From the NCBI GenBank assembly GCA_035631375.1, contig DASQIW010000195.1:19688-83687 (forward strand): 64,000 nucleotides of DNA, given 5' to 3'. This stretch comes from JAJYUU01 sp035631375. Lineage in GTDB: Bacteria > Actinomycetota > Actinomycetes > Streptosporangiales > Streptosporangiaceae. The notes beneath the pieces are model-generated. The model had not been told where the DNA came from. It did not search any database and was given only the letters and a program-made list of their open reading frames with translations. The position numbers were made by a program, and so were the translations under genes. Positions 20,991 to 31,138 of the stretch are shown here, one piece after another (the first letter of the stretch is position 1; each line of letters starts with the position of its first letter).

Positions 20991-23333
20991 CTATTTGGTG
21001 TAATTGATCTGTATCTGCGGCCGGCCACTCTGGCCCGCCCCGGCGAAGTACCCGTAGTAGCTCAGCGAGTTGGTGCCCGCCCAGATGACCAGGTTCCGGC
21101 TGGACGAGGTGAGCGCGCTGTACATCGAGCTTGGCAGGGTGAACCACTTGGCCTGGCCCTCGGAGAAGGCCACGTGGAAGTAGCCGGTCGCGCCGCCTGG
21201 GTCGCCCGCGGTGGACCCGAATGACGTCCGGCTGTCGTTGCCCATCGACAGCGTCATGCCGGAGTTGTACCAGGTGTGGTTGTTATTCAAATACATTTTC
21301 GCCCAGTTGATGGTCGCCCCGGACAGGTCGGTGACCATTGAGGACGGCGTGGTGAACCAGGTCTTGGCCCGGCCGTTATAGGTGTTGCCGTAGTCCCCGC
21401 CCTGGTAGCAGTTCCCGTCGGTGTCGATCTTGAGGTTCGGGTTGCCGCCGTCTGAGCCCTGGTAGCTGTAGGTGTGGGTGCAGTTGTAGGTCTTGGTGTA
21501 GGTCGTCTTGGTGGTGCCGCCGCCCGCGCCACCGGTCGAGTTGAGGATCACCTGGCCACCGATCGGCGGGGCGATCCCCAGGTCGATGATGCTCAGCCGC
21601 AGGTTCAGCGTGCCGTCGAGGTCGTCGCCGGGGTTGGCCTCCATCGCCGTCAGCTGCAAGGTGGCGCTTGTCCCGTTGGCCAGCGCGGCGAACAGGATCT
21701 TCCACAGTGCGCCGGCCTGGCTGGTGAAGGTGTGGATGAACGGGCCGGACCAGTTGTTGGTGTCGGCGGCGCGCTGCACCATGCCACGGGCCAGCAGCGT
21801 GGACGAGGTGGACGGGGCGGTGCCGTCGTTGGTCCCGTAGAAGAACAGCTTGACCCCGCCGCTGGCGGCCATGGCGAAGTTGAAGTCCTCGGCCATGATC
21901 ATGTAACGCCGGCCGGCGACCGCCTGGAAGTCGATCTCCTCGATGCTGATCGAGCCGGTGGTCGGCGTGGACGGGTAGGGCAGCGAGGAGGCCGGCACCC
22001 CGGTGTAGGCGATCAGCCCGAGCGGGTAGGGCGGCAGGATGTCGTTGAGCAGCGACTGCCCGCCCGCGTACAGGTCGGTGTTGGCCGCCATGACCTGCCC
22101 GGTGAAGTTGCCCATGCTGTCGATCGCGGCCTGCACGTTGCGCCCGGCCGCGTCGTAGACCGCCACCGCCTCCTGCAGGCCGGGCAGGCCGAAGATCGAG
22201 ATGCCCTGGTTGTACGGGTTGCCGACAGAGTCCACGTCGGTCACTGCGGAGAAGGCGAAGCCGAGGTTGCCCGAGACCTGCACGTCGTCGAACCAGATCT
22301 GGGTGCCGGCCGCGGGGATCTCCTCGTCCCCGAACACGACCCGCGCGTAGCCCGCCTTCTGCGCGGTGTCCCCCACGCTGAACGCCCACCACTGGCCGGG
22401 CTCGCCGCTGATCGGGGCCGGGCCGACGTCGGACTCGTTGTAGAGAACGCCGTTGCTGTCGTACCAGCGGATGCCGACGAACGTGGCCCCGAGGTTGATA
22501 GAGCCCTGGTAGATGAACTGCACCCACAGCGGGTCACCCAGGACCACTGGGATCGGCGGGCCGATCACCACCGGCCAGGTCAGCCCGTCGCAGGTGATCA
22601 CCGCCGCCTGGGCCCCGGTGAAGCCCATCGTGTTGTCGAGCCCGAGCGTGCAGGTACAGCCGGTGTCCAGGCCGAAGCCCTGCAGGTCGAACTCGAAGTC
22701 GTAGAGCACGGGCCCGCGCGGGGTGGTGGTCGCGTAGCCGAGGGTGGTGGACCCGACCAGCACCGGCTGGGTGATCACCTCACCGGGTGAGATCGGCTGG
22801 TTGGGGATGACCGGTACGACGTTTGAGGGAGGGCCGGTCAGCCCGGCCTGATTCACGCAGACCAGGCAGATGTAGTACGAGTAGCCGGCCAGCAGCCCGC
22901 CGATCGGGCGCACGCCCTGGGCGATGAACGTGGACTGCAGGGTGTTCGGGCCCGGCGTGAAGCCCGGTGTGATCGAGCAGTGGACCTGCACCCCGGCCAG
23001 GTCCGACAGCGGCGAGGAGCCGTCGGCCATGTTGCCGTCCCAGGCGACCATCGCGGACAGGATCGCCGGGTTGACCACTGGGTCTGAGGGCTGCGGCGGC
23101 GGGCTGGCATTGACCGCCACGTGGGCGAAGGTGCCGTCGTCCTGCGCACCCAGCTGGATCATCGCGTTGCCGCTGTCGTCGTTGATCGTCAGCGTGCCGC
23201 CCTCGATCGAGGCGTTGGCCAGCTGCGCGGTGCTGGCGCCGCGCTCTAGCTGGGTGATCCGCTGCTGCATCTCGGCTAGCTGGGCGGCCAGCCTGCGGAT
23301 CTCGGCGGGCAGCACGCTGCCGTTGATCGTCAT
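20991..23333 (-). CDS. Minor tail protein, probable receptor-binding/tail fibre protein (780 aa)
   Basis: ATG 23333 overlaps the upstream gene by four bases; a longer frame is spurious. The N-terminus is a coiled coil (EIRRLAAQLAEMQQRITQLE) as in many actinophage tail-tip proteins. Then comes a GGTLTINDDSGNAMIQLG segment that often begins such proteins, a fibronectin-type-like region (about 75-190), a carbohydrate-binding-like beta domain (about 235-345, with WFDDVQV), and a Gly/Thr-rich, aromatic C-terminal domain (about 560-780). The C-terminal half has unusual Asn/Tyr/Ser content and is the likely host-contact part. It is the last large tail gene before lysis. Confidence 0.7.
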   Translation of the reverse strand: MTINGSVLPAEIRRLAAQLAEMQQRITQLERGASTAQLANASIEGGTLTINDDSGNAMIQLGAQDDGTFAHVAVNASPPPQPSDPVVNPAILSAMVAWDGNMADGSSPLSDLAGVQVHCSITPGFTPGPNTLQSTFIAQGVRPIGGLLAGYSYYICLVCVNQAGLTGPPSNVVPVIPNQPISPGEVITQPVLVGSTTLGYATTTPRGPVLYDFEFDLQGFGLDTGCTCTLGLDNTMGFTGAQAAVITCDGLTWPVVIGPPIPVVLGDPLWVQFIYQGSINLGATFVGIRWYDSNGVLYNESDVGPAPISGEPGQWWAFSVGDTAQKAGYARVVFGDEEIPAAGTQIWFDDVQVSGNLGFAFSAVTDVDSVGNPYNQGISIFGLPGLQEAVAVYDAAGRNVQAAIDSMGNFTGQVMAANTDLYAGGQSLLNDILPPYPLGLIAYTGVPASSLPYPSTPTTGSISIEEIDFQAVAGRRYMIMAEDFNFAMAASGGVKLFFYGTNDGTAPSTSSTLLARGMVQRAADTNNWSGPFIHTFTSQAGALWKILFAALANGTSATLQLTAMEANPGDDLDGTLNLRLSIIDLGIAPPIGGQVILNSTGGAGGGTTKTTYTKTYNCTHTYSYQGSDGGNPNLKIDTDGNCYQGGDYGNTYNGRAKTWFTTPSSMVTDLSGATINWAKMYLNNNHTWYNSGMTLSMGNDSRTSFGSTAGDPGGATGYFHVAFSEGQAKWFTLPSSMYSALTSSSRNLVIWAGTNSLSYYGYFAGAGQSGRPQIQINYTK

Positions 23334-25666
23334 AGCGTTCCCGCCTGCCCGGACTGGGCCATGTAGAGGAAGCTGTCGGAGCGGGCCAGGGTGAGGGTCA
23401 TGAGGTCGGTGGTCGGATCCTGGGTCATCTGCGTGATCCGGCCCCAGATGCCGGTGTTGCGCCACCCGGTGACCCACTGGACGTAGATGTCGTCGCCGGG
23501 CACGAAGCTGCCGAACGGCGCGTTGGGGTGGTTCTGGACGACCACCGTGCTGGGCGTGTCGATCGCCAGCCGGCTGGCCAGGATGCGCTGGGCCTTGGAC
23601 TGCATCCGGGCCTTGGTGGTGACCGTCTGGTCGGTGTAGACCAGCACCCGCCGCAGGTGCCCGTCCACCTGGGCGACCTCGGCCCGGATCTGCACCTTGC
23701 CCTGGCCGCTGCCGAGCCCCACCACCTGGTTGGCGTAGGTGGACCCGTCCCTGGTGCCCTGCACCGCCTCGATGATGTTCTCGCCCTCGGCGAAGCGCAG
23801 CGAGGTCTGGCGCCGCCCTGCCCGCGGCACCCCGAAGTGCAGCCGGTGGACGACGACGTTGCGCGGCGCCCCGGCCCAGGCGTGCGTCTCCCACATGTCG
23901 AAGATCGCTTCCTGCTGGATGTTGCCGATCTCCTGGCCGATGTCGGTCGAGTTGTACCAGTAGATGGCGATCGGGGTGGGGCTCATCACCTGGGCGATCG
24001 ACGTGCCGTCCTTGTGGTAGTTGGCCGTGGCCGTGGTGAGCGTGACCGTGTGCGCGGTCGGCGAGGTGCTCTTGACGATGTGCGCGTTGCCGCCCCCCAG
24101 GCTGACCTTCATCTTGGGGTTGAACGGGCTCGCGTCGTGGACCTTGATCACCGTCGAGCCGGCCGGCGAGTTGCCGTTCAGGGTCGAGGCCGCGCCCGCA
24201 GGCACGTTGGCGCCGAGCAGCGTGCCGGACTTGGTCGCGTCAGGGACCATGCCGAGGTTGCCGTTCTTCTGCGCCTGCAGCCAGGTCCACAGGTCGCGCA
24301 CCACGTCGAGCGCGTCGATGCGGGTCTTGACGTAGTCGGGGCCCTCATACGGGATGCCGGCCGGGTAGCCCATGAAGCCGGTCCAGGTGGTCTGCCAGGC
24401 CGGACCGGAGAACGTCGAGGAGGTGAGGATGCCGCCGAACTTGATCTCGTCGTTCTCCTCTAGGTAGCAGGCGTCCCGCCACTCGGACAGCAGCGGGTTG
24501 CCGCCCGCGTCGAGCAGGTCGGCCCGCGGCGGGGACAGGGTGCAGGTGAACTGGTCCGGGGCGTTCAGCTGCCAGGTGATCGAGGGGCTGGTCACGCCCT
24601 GCACATCGCGGTGCAGCCACTGCCCGGTGAGCAGGTTCTGCACGTGCATGCGCGGCATCCGGCTCAGGATGAAGGCCGGGCTGGCGATCCGCGCGACCAG
24701 TCCTGGGACCGGGCTCGGGACCGGAAGCTTGGCCACCACCAGCCCATCGGCCGCGCCACCGCCCTCGGCGAGCGGGTTGACCTGGGCCTCGGCGTAGGTG
24801 AGCGCGAGCGGGTCGTCGTCCTCGGCCGCGCCGTAGTCGTACAAGTTGACCGAGACCGCGATGGCGTCGGTGGCCGCCACCACGTCGGGCAGCGAGGCGT
24901 TCGCCACCAGGATGGTCTCGGCTGCGGCTGCCACGTCGGCGACCGCGGGGGCGGGGAACTCCCGCAGCAGCAGATGGTTGAGCACGGCGTTGGTGGTGCC
25001 GGTGCTGGACGCGCCGCCCTGAATCGTCTGGGCGGCCGGGGTCTGGGTGCCGGTGGCCGACGCCTTGTAGCCCAGCCAGGTGTTGATGACGTAGGTGCCG
25101 GATGCGGTCTGGCTCTGGCCGACCAGGCTGGTCCAGCCGGCCGGGGTGGTTTCAGTGATGTTGGTTGTGCCGGTCGCGCCGGACGATGCGTTGAGCAGCA
25201 GCACCGAGGTGTCGGTCACCCCGGCCGTGGGGGTGGCGGCGGGCATGGTGTGGCTGGTCGATGGGCTGCTGTCCACCTTGGTCGTGCCGAGCACATCGAC
25301 AAACACGGCCTGACCCGCATCGGGGGCGAAGGCGACCGCAACCCAGCAGGAGCGGCTGCCGCTGGACCAGGTCCAGGTGGGGGCCGTCTCATATCCGGTC
25401 CAGGTGCGCCCAGCCTGGACCGCCCAGAAGCTGCCCGCCGTGGGCTGCGGGGTCGGCCCGGCCAGCATGGTCCACGGCGTGCCCGCGCTCTGGACCACGC
25501 TGCCGCCGTTGGTGTTGTTCTGGGCGACGATGACCACGAAGTCGTTGGGCTGCGGCGCGGTGCCGCTCACCCCCGCGCCCGCGTTCGTCCAGCCGGTCAG
25601 CGGCGGCGTGATGGTCACGCTCGATCCGCTCGATCCGCTGGTGAAGCAGCGCGGGAGGATGGCCAC
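23330..25666 (-). CDS. Minor tail protein, baseplate hub-like (778 aa)
   Basis: ATG 25666 follows the repeat-protein gene by 3 nt. Residues 1-235 are a beta-rich, Gly/Thr/Ser-rich domain. Residues ~238-275 hold two copies of the 18-residue repeat that dominates the neighbour (VADVAAAAETILVANASLPD). From ~330 onward a conserved tail-associated region follows (SRMPRMHVQNLLTGQWLHRD, ITWQLNAPDQFTCTLSPPRA, GYPAGIPYEGPDYVKTRIDA) like actinophage hub/Tal proteins. This probably forms the tail tip with the Dit-like protein. Confidence 0.7.
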   Translation of the reverse strand: MAILPRCFTSGSSGSSVTITPPLTGWTNAGAGVSGTAPQPNDFVVIVAQNNTNGGSVVQSAGTPWTMLAGPTPQPTAGSFWAVQAGRTWTGYETAPTWTWSSGSRSCWVAVAFAPDAGQAVFVDVLGTTKVDSSPSTSHTMPAATPTAGVTDTSVLLLNASSGATGTTNITETTPAGWTSLVGQSQTASGTYVINTWLGYKASATGTQTPAAQTIQGGASSTGTTNAVLNHLLLREFPAPAVADVAAAAETILVANASLPDVVAATDAIAVSVNLYDYGAAEDDDPLALTYAEAQVNPLAEGGGAADGLVVAKLPVPSPVPGLVARIASPAFILSRMPRMHVQNLLTGQWLHRDVQGVTSPSITWQLNAPDQFTCTLSPPRADLLDAGGNPLLSEWRDACYLEENDEIKFGGILTSSTFSGPAWQTTWTGFMGYPAGIPYEGPDYVKTRIDALDVVRDLWTWLQAQKNGNLGMVPDATKSGTLLGANVPAGAASTLNGNSPAGSTVIKVHDASPFNPKMKVSLGGGNAHIVKSTSPTAHTVTLTTATANYHKDGTSIAQVMSPTPIAIYWYNSTDIGQEIGNIQQEAIFDMWETHAWAGAPRNVVVHRLHFGVPRAGRRQTSLRFAEGENIIEAVQGTRDGSTYANQVVGLGSGQGKVQIRAEVAQVDGHLRRVLVYTDQTVTTKARMQSKAQRILASRLAIDTPSTVVVQNHPNAPFGSFVPGDDIYVQWVTGWRNTGIWGRITQMTQDPTTDLMTLTLARSDSFLYMAQSGQAGTL

Positions 25667-25669
25667 CGG

Positions 25670-28600
25670 TCAGTACACCACCTGCACGCCGGCGAACTTG
25701 CGCGGGTTCTCGGTGCCGGTCTGCACCCAGGACCACACGTCGTAGGCGCCGGGGGCCAGCTGCACCAGCCCGCCCAGCGCGGTGGGCCCGACGCTGCACT
25801 GGGCGATGTAGCCCTTGTAGTTGCCGAGGTCGGGCAGCCAGGTGCCGGTGAACCACGTGACCGGGGACGCTGGATGGTGCTGGTCGCCCGAGGAGACCGG
25901 GAAGGCGAACTGGACGGGCATCGGCCCAGTGGTCGGGTCCACGTCGGACCCGCCGAGGTCGGAGGTCCACGAGACGTTGATCATCTCCTGGGACACCGAT
26001 GCGATTGGCTCGAACTCGGCCACAAGGATCACCCACCTCGCTGGCATGGCGTGAGCAGCCCAGCGGGTCGGGCTGGGGCTAGTTTCCCACCGGGTGGTGG
26101 CCGGGGCCACCTGCCAGGCCCGGTCCACCGGGCCCGCGTGCCACCGCAGCGCGGCCGGCGCGGCGGTCCACAGCGGCTGCGGCTCAGACGGCGGGATCGA
26201 GTAGAGCAGCCGGTCCCCGGCCGCGCCCGTGTCGGTGAAGGAGACCGCCTGCAGCGCTCCGGTCACCAGGACGTCGGATGCAGCCGCCCGGTCGGCACTT
26301 GTAGCTACAACTGAGACGCTGAGAGCCTCTGTGCCGCCCGCAGCGTCGGGGAGGACCGGTTGTGCCGCCTGGGCGGTCGCCAGGGCGTCCTGGGCAGCCC
26401 CAGCGTCGGGCAGGCCCAGAATCGCGGAGACGCCGGTAGCATCGGCCGCACCAGCCCGGTCGGCGGCGCCAGCCGTGACTGAGCCTGTCAACACCTCACT
26501 AGCAGCCCCGGCGTCGGTGACCGGGCTGGCCACCGCAGCACCCAGCGCCTCGGCCGCGCCGGCCGCGTCGGGCAGTTGCGGGTTGGCCCCGGCCACGACC
26601 GCGATAGCATCGGCTGCGCCGGCCTGGTCGCCGGCCGGGACCGCTGCGGCTGCAGCACAAGCTTCTGCGGAGGCTCCTTGGTCGGCGACCGGGACGGCCA
26701 CCGAGACGGCCAGGGCCTCGATCGAGCCCGCCACCTCGGCCAGGGTCACCGGGGCACCCAGCACCAGGGCGTCGGCCGCGCCAGCTACCTCAGCCAGCGG
26801 CAGGGTGGCGGTTATGGTGAGGGATTCAGCCGCAGCGGCGACCTCGGCAGGAGCGACCCCGATCAGCTGCGCCTCGGCCGCCGCCGCGGTGTCGGCGAGT
26901 GGGACCGTGGAAGAAGCCGTCCCAGTGTCGGCAGCCCCGCCCGCCTCAGCCAGGCTAACGGGCATGGCTATGGCCTGGGCCTCCACCCCGGCGCCACGGT
27001 CTGCTAGCGGTAGCGTGGCCGAGATCGCCGGCGCGTCCGAACCTGCCCCGGTCTCAGCCAACGGAACGGTGACAGAAGCGGCAGCGGCCTCTGCTGCCCC
27101 GGCCGCGTCGGCGATCCCGGCCGTGGCCGTCACGGTCAGCGCCTCAGCCGCAGCCGCGGCGTCACCCAGAGGGACTGAGGCCGTGACGGCCACCTGATCG
27201 CTGGCCCCGGCGACATCGGCCAGCGCGACCGGCATGCCCGAGACCATGGCCTCGACAGCGCCGGCCTGGTCGGTCACGCTGAGGGTGGCAGCGGCCGAGA
27301 TTACCTCTGAGCCGCCGGCGCTGTCCGCGAGAGGCAGGGTGACTGTTGCAGCGCTGGCCTCGGCCGCTGCCCCGGTGTCAGCCAGCGGGATGGTCTCGGC
27401 CGGGATGGCCAGCGTATCGGCTGCGCCCGCCGTGTCGGCGATTGGCAGGGTCTTGGCCGGGAGGGTGAGGGCCTCGGAGGCGCCCGCAGTATCGGCGACC
27501 GGGACCGTGGCAGACAGCGATGCGAGCGCGTCAACGGCCCCGGCCGCGTCGGCCAGGCTAACAGCCGCGGAGACGGTCAGTGCCTCGGCCCCGGCTGCCA
27601 CCTCGGCCAGCGGCACGGTGGCGGTGACCACCAGGGCCTCGGTGCCGGCCGCGACGTCGGCCACCGGCACCGCTGCCGGGCTGGCCAGCGCCTCCACCGC
27701 CGCGCCCCGGTCGGTCAGGGTGAACGTGCTAGGCGGCAGGTTGATGCTCTGCCAGGTGCTGGTCGCCTGCGGGTCGGTGGTGGCGAAGGCGCCTTCCTGC
27801 ACCACTGCCTGGACCTGGGTGATATCCCACCCGACAGGCTTGGTGAAGCTGGCCAGGTTGGTCCAGGTGAGCCCGTCCGCGGAGTAGTCCCAGAAGATCG
27901 TCCCGCCAGACTCGCGGATCCGCAGCCACGACATGGTGGCGCCGACCCAGGCGATGGTCCCCTGGTTGACGTAGCTCCCGGCCACCTGGCTCTGGGCGAT
28001 CAGGTTGCCGTTGTTGATGATCAGTGCGGCGGTGTTATTGGCGCTGATCTGGACCAGGATCATGGCCTGGGTGCTGGTCGCCTGCAGGCCCCCGTTGGTG
28101 CAGTGGGCGAGCAGGTAGCTGCCGGTCAGGTCGTACAGGACGTTGGACTGGATGCCGCTGTAGAGGGTGCTGCTGGCCGTGTCGGTCAGGGTCAGGGTGC
28201 TGCTCGCCACCGTGGCGTTGTTGTAGGCGGTCCACTTGGTGGTGTCCACCGAGGAGCCGGGGAAGTTGTCCTGCAGGTCTTCCAGCTTCTGGGTGATCTT
28301 CTCGGTGGCCGCCGCCGCATCCACCAGGGTGACCGGGGTCGCCGCCGCCACCACTGGGCCGAGCGGGCCGACGTTGCTGATCCCGATGTCGTCAAACCAG
28401 TAGGGCCCGTAGTTGGACTGGGTGGCACCGGACTGGCCGATCCGGGCGTTGCCGACCATCGCGCCCATGTTGGTGGCAGCGCTGGTGATCGTCTCGTCGG
28501 GCGTGGACCCGAGCGGCGCGTCCGGGCTGGTCGTGTAGAGGTCGTAGTGGATCTGGCCGCTGCTGCCAGGTGTCGCCCAGCCCTCAATGCGGAACCAGGC

Positions 28601-29785
28601 GTTGGTGGGCAGCGCCAGCGTGCCGAGGCCGACCTGGGTGCCGGCCGCGTTGGTGACCGACAGCACGTTGGCGGCGGTGATGCGCAGCTGGCCGCAGATG
28701 GTCGGCACAGCGTCGTTGAGGCTCATCAGCCGCGAGACCGCCGTGGTCGCCGCGGTCTGGAACACATACAGCCGGAACCAGATCGGTGACCAGTTGGCTG
28801 CCGCCATCGACGCCTGCCAGGTCATGAACGACGTGGCAGCGGTCGCCCCGGTGGCGCACTGGATGGAGAAGCTGCCGCTGTGGGCGTGGGCGCTGTCCGA
28901 TTGCAGGGTCGCGCCCGAGCCGATGGTCACCGTATCGAGGAAGCTGCCGCTCGCGCCGCCCGTGTTGCCGCCTGAGCCACCGGTCAGCACGGTGCCCGAG
29001 GGGGTGATGCCGTCGGCGCTGTTGGTCAGGATGACCGGGACGATGATCTGCGGCTGGGCGTCGGGCACCACGAACCGCGACATCGGCGAGCGCCGGCCGG
29101 GAGGAGTCGCAGGATCCTGCATGGACGGCGGGAGCGGGGCTGCGGGCTGGTAGATCGTGATGCCGACCGCCCAGCTAGCGCTGTTGATCGTGACGCTGTG
29201 GGTGACCGCGGTCCCGGCGTAAGTAAGGCCGTTGATGCAGCAGTTGTTGCCGTTGGTCAGGTCCACGACGAAGCCGGCTGGGCTCGGGCTGCCCACCGAG
29301 ATCGCGTTCGGGGTCGAGGCGTAGCCCATGTAGATCTCGGGCTGATTGGTGGCAGCCAGGGTCGGGTAGGTGACCGTGCCCGAGGAGGAGGGGTTGCTCT
29401 GGTTGCCGGTGGCCTCAGCCGTCCACACCCCCGTGCCGCCGACGGCGTGGAAGTCCTGCACCGTGATCTCGTTGAAGTGCGAGCCGACCGCAGCGTTCCA
29501 GGTGACCGAGATCGAGCTAGAGCCGGTGGCGGTGACCGTGCCGATCCACCACTCCATCGTTGACGGGGTGGCCTCGGCGTCGGTCCAGGGCGAGCCGACC
29601 CTCGACCAGCTGCTGACCCCGCCACCACTCAGGGAGGCCACGCTGGTGCCGCCCTGGTTCAGCACGACGGCGACCATGAGATCGCCGATGTTGGTTGGGG
29701 CAACCGTGACCGACAGCGCCGCGCCCGTGGTGTTCGAGTTCGACCAGTACGGGATCGCGTGGACCCTGGTGTACGTGACCGCCAC
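25670..29785 (-). CDS. Very large repetitive minor tail protein (1371 aa)
   Basis: Residues 1-230 form one beta-sandwich-like domain (SVTVAPTNIGDLMVAVVL). About 240-480 is a second domain with a LamG-like look (SIQCATGATAATS, FRIEGWATPGSSGQIHYDLY, YWFDDIGIS). About 500-685 is a third (TKWTAYNNATVASSTLTLTD, FWDYSADGLTWTNL). From ~690 to ~1195 come about 28 degenerate copies of an 18-residue unit, VPLADxAGAAEALxVxAT. The last ~175 residues are Trp-rich then a final domain. It is probably a tail fibre or side fibre whose length is set by the repeat array (inference). ATG 29785 has AAGGAGGGGG in front. Confidence 0.65.
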   Translation of the reverse strand: MAVTYTRVHAIPYWSNSNTTGAALSVTVAPTNIGDLMVAVVLNQGGTSVASLSGGGVSSWSRVGSPWTDAEATPSTMEWWIGTVTATGSSSISVTWNAAVGSHFNEITVQDFHAVGGTGVWTAEATGNQSNPSSSGTVTYPTLAATNQPEIYMGYASTPNAISVGSPSPAGFVVDLTNGNNCCINGLTYAGTAVTHSVTINSASWAVGITIYQPAAPLPPSMQDPATPPGRRSPMSRFVVPDAQPQIIVPVILTNSADGITPSGTVLTGGSGGNTGGASGSFLDTVTIGSGATLQSDSAHAHSGSFSIQCATGATAATSFMTWQASMAAANWSPIWFRLYVFQTAATTAVSRLMSLNDAVPTICGQLRITAANVLSVTNAAGTQVGLGTLALPTNAWFRIEGWATPGSSGQIHYDLYTTSPDAPLGSTPDETITSAATNMGAMVGNARIGQSGATQSNYGPYWFDDIGISNVGPLGPVVAAATPVTLVDAAAATEKITQKLEDLQDNFPGSSVDTTKWTAYNNATVASSTLTLTDTASSTLYSGIQSNVLYDLTGSYLLAHCTNGGLQATSTQAMILVQISANNTAALIINNGNLIAQSQVAGSYVNQGTIAWVGATMSWLRIRESGGTIFWDYSADGLTWTNLASFTKPVGWDITQVQAVVQEGAFATTDPQATSTWQSINLPPSTFTLTDRGAAVEALASPAAVPVADVAAGTEALVVTATVPLAEVAAGAEALTVSAAVSLADAAGAVDALASLSATVPVADTAGASEALTLPAKTLPIADTAGAADTLAIPAETIPLADTGAAAEASAATVTLPLADSAGGSEVISAAATLSVTDQAGAVEAMVSGMPVALADVAGASDQVAVTASVPLGDAAAAAEALTVTATAGIADAAGAAEAAAASVTVPLAETGAGSDAPAISATLPLADRGAGVEAQAIAMPVSLAEAGGAADTGTASSTVPLADTAAAAEAQLIGVAPAEVAAAAESLTITATLPLAEVAGAADALVLGAPVTLAEVAGSIEALAVSVAVPVADQGASAEACAAAAAVPAGDQAGAADAIAVVAGANPQLPDAAGAAEALGAAVASPVTDAGAASEVLTGSVTAGAADRAGAADATGVSAILGLPDAGAAQDALATAQAAQPVLPDAAGGTEALSVSVVATSADRAAASDVLVTGALQAVSFTDTGAAGDRLLYSIPPSEPQPLWTAAPAALRWHAGPVDRAWQVAPATTRWETSPSPTRWAAHAMPARWVILVAEFEPIASVSQEMINVSWTSDLGGSDVDPTTGPMPVQFAFPVSSGDQHHPASPVTWFTGTWLPDLGNYKGYIAQCSVGPTALGGLVQLAPGAYDVWSWVQTGTENPRKFAGVQVVY
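26208..27725 (-). repeat. Array of ~28 degenerate 54-bp (18-residue) repeats
   Basis: Consensus VPLADxAGAAEALxVxAT. A few units are shorter or longer (16-21 residues). The DNA copies are well diverged, so the array is not freshly amplified. Two related units also occur in the next tail protein (residues ~238-275). Confidence 0.8.
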
Positions 29786-29817
29786 GGGGGCTCACCCCCT
29801 CCTTCCGGGTGAGCCCG

Positions 29818-30423
29818 TCAGTCGATGCCCTCCACGATCCACTGGGTCAGCTGGACCGTGGCATTCGCGCCGGCCAGGGTGCCGCGCATGCTGATGCCCT
29901 GCACCTGGGTGGTGTCCACCGCCGCCGCCGTCTCACCGGAGGCGTTGGGGATGGCGATCTCGGTGGCTGCAGTCGCGGTCAGGATCGTCTGGGCGGCCAG
30001 CGCGTAGAACTTGATACTGCCCTGGGTGCTGACCGTGCTGCCCGAGGTGGCCACGTTGGTGCAGCGGATCAGTGCGTAGGCCTCCCACTGGATGCCGGTG
30101 TTGGCCGCAGCCGGGGTGCTGATGCCCGCGCCCGTGGCCAGGGTCACGTAGGTCGAGCCAGTGTTGCCGACCCGCGCGGCGAACAGCGGGGTGAACGTCG
30201 TGCCGGTCGCCGTCGTGGTGATGAAGCCACGCGCCGTCACGACCAGCAGCAGGCCCGCGTACCAGCCCTGGTACTGGCCCTCCTGGTTGATCTGGGCCAC
30301 GTCCGCAGCCGAGCCCGTGACCGGGCTGAGCGTGGCCGTGGTGGCGGTGGACAGCGCTGAGCCAGCCCCGGACCCCTGCGGGGTGTTCGGGGTGACCAGG
30401 CCTGCCCAGTTCTGGCCGGCCAT
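29818..30423 (-). CDS. Minor tail/virion protein (201 aa)
   Basis: ATG 30423 lies 4 nt after the previous gene. The Thr/Ala/Gly-rich beta profile (ALSTATTATLSPVTGSAADV, TYVTLATGAGISTPAAANTG) fits a structural tail-tip protein. No catalytic motif. It sits between fibre-type genes, so a fibre-associated role is likely, but I do not recognise the family. Confidence 0.6.
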   Translation of the reverse strand: MAGQNWAGLVTPNTPQGSGAGSALSTATTATLSPVTGSAADVAQINQEGQYQGWYAGLLLVVTARGFITTTATGTTFTPLFAARVGNTGSTYVTLATGAGISTPAAANTGIQWEAYALIRCTNVATSGSTVSTQGSIKFYALAAQTILTATAATEIAIPNASGETAAAVDTTQVQGISMRGTLAGANATVQLTQWIVEGID

Positions 30424-30427
30424 GGGC

Positions 30428-31123
30428 CTAGCTCACAGTGCCGGAACCCGACGGGTAGCCGAACGAGATGGTCTCGGTCGCCGTCCAGGTCTGGCCAGAG
30501 GCCTTGGTGCCCTGCGAGGACACGCCCCGGTTGAAGAACGTGCCGCCCGTGGTGGCGTTGGACACGCTGTCGGCCGTGCCCGCGTCGGTCCCGAACTCCT
30601 GCCAGGCGAAGTTGGCCACCGAGGTGCCGAACACCGCGGAGAAGGTCAGCGTCGGCGGGGTCGAGCCGGTGGCGATGGTCGGCGCACCGGACACGAGCTT
30701 GAAGTAGCTCGTGGTGCTCGCCGCCCCGGTGTCGCCCACCAGGGTGGTCTGCGCGTAGGCCGCCGCCGTGACCGAGGTGCCGACCCCGATCCGGCCGTTG
30801 GCCGCGCCGAACTTGGGCGACATGGTCGTGCCCGCCACCCCGCCGAGCAGGGCCACCCACCCGTTCTGCACGATCAGGTTGCAGTCGTAGTCGATGGTCA
30901 CGCTGTAGGGCGCGACCTTGAACAGCCGGAAGATCGACGGCACCAGGTCGATGCCGGGCCGGAACCTCCCGCTGGCGCGGACCTTGCCCGCCACCCAGTC
31001 GGTCTGCTCGGCGTCCCACCGCTCCACCTTGAAGTCGGTGTGGACGCCGGCGAAGTCGCCGTGCGGAGCCGAGACGCCGACCGCCAGCCGGTCAGCCGCC
31101 CCCACCATGCGCTGGTTATCCAT
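30428..31123 (-). CDS. Minor tail/virion protein (231 aa)
   Basis: ATG 31123 has GGAAACGATC about 6 nt upstream. The N-terminal part is alpha/beta (RASGRFRPGIDLVPSIFRLF) and the rest is a Thr/Gly/Ala-rich beta domain (TSVTAAAYAQTTLVGDTGAA). It resembles small structural proteins of actinophage tails. Not otherwise recognised. Confidence 0.6.
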   Translation of the reverse strand: MDNQRMVGAADRLAVGVSAPHGDFAGVHTDFKVERWDAEQTDWVAGKVRASGRFRPGIDLVPSIFRLFKVAPYSVTIDYDCNLIVQNGWVALLGGVAGTTMSPKFGAANGRIGVGTSVTAAAYAQTTLVGDTGAASTTSYFKLVSGAPTIATGSTPPTLTFSAVFGTSVANFAWQEFGTDAGTADSVSNATTGGTFFNRGVSSQGTKASGQTWTATETISFGYPSGSGTVS

Positions 31124-31138
31124 GATCGTTTCCTTTCA

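Noticed and set aside
21474..26314. Several 300-560-codon + frames across the tail genes
   Set aside because: Low-complexity Gly/Arg/Val/His shadow frames; all oppose well-supported - strand tail genes.
26229..27887. Long + strand frames over the tail-protein repeat array
   Set aside because: Ala/Ser/Thr-rich reverse reading of the 54-bp repeats; the - strand frame spans the whole region and fits the tail operon.
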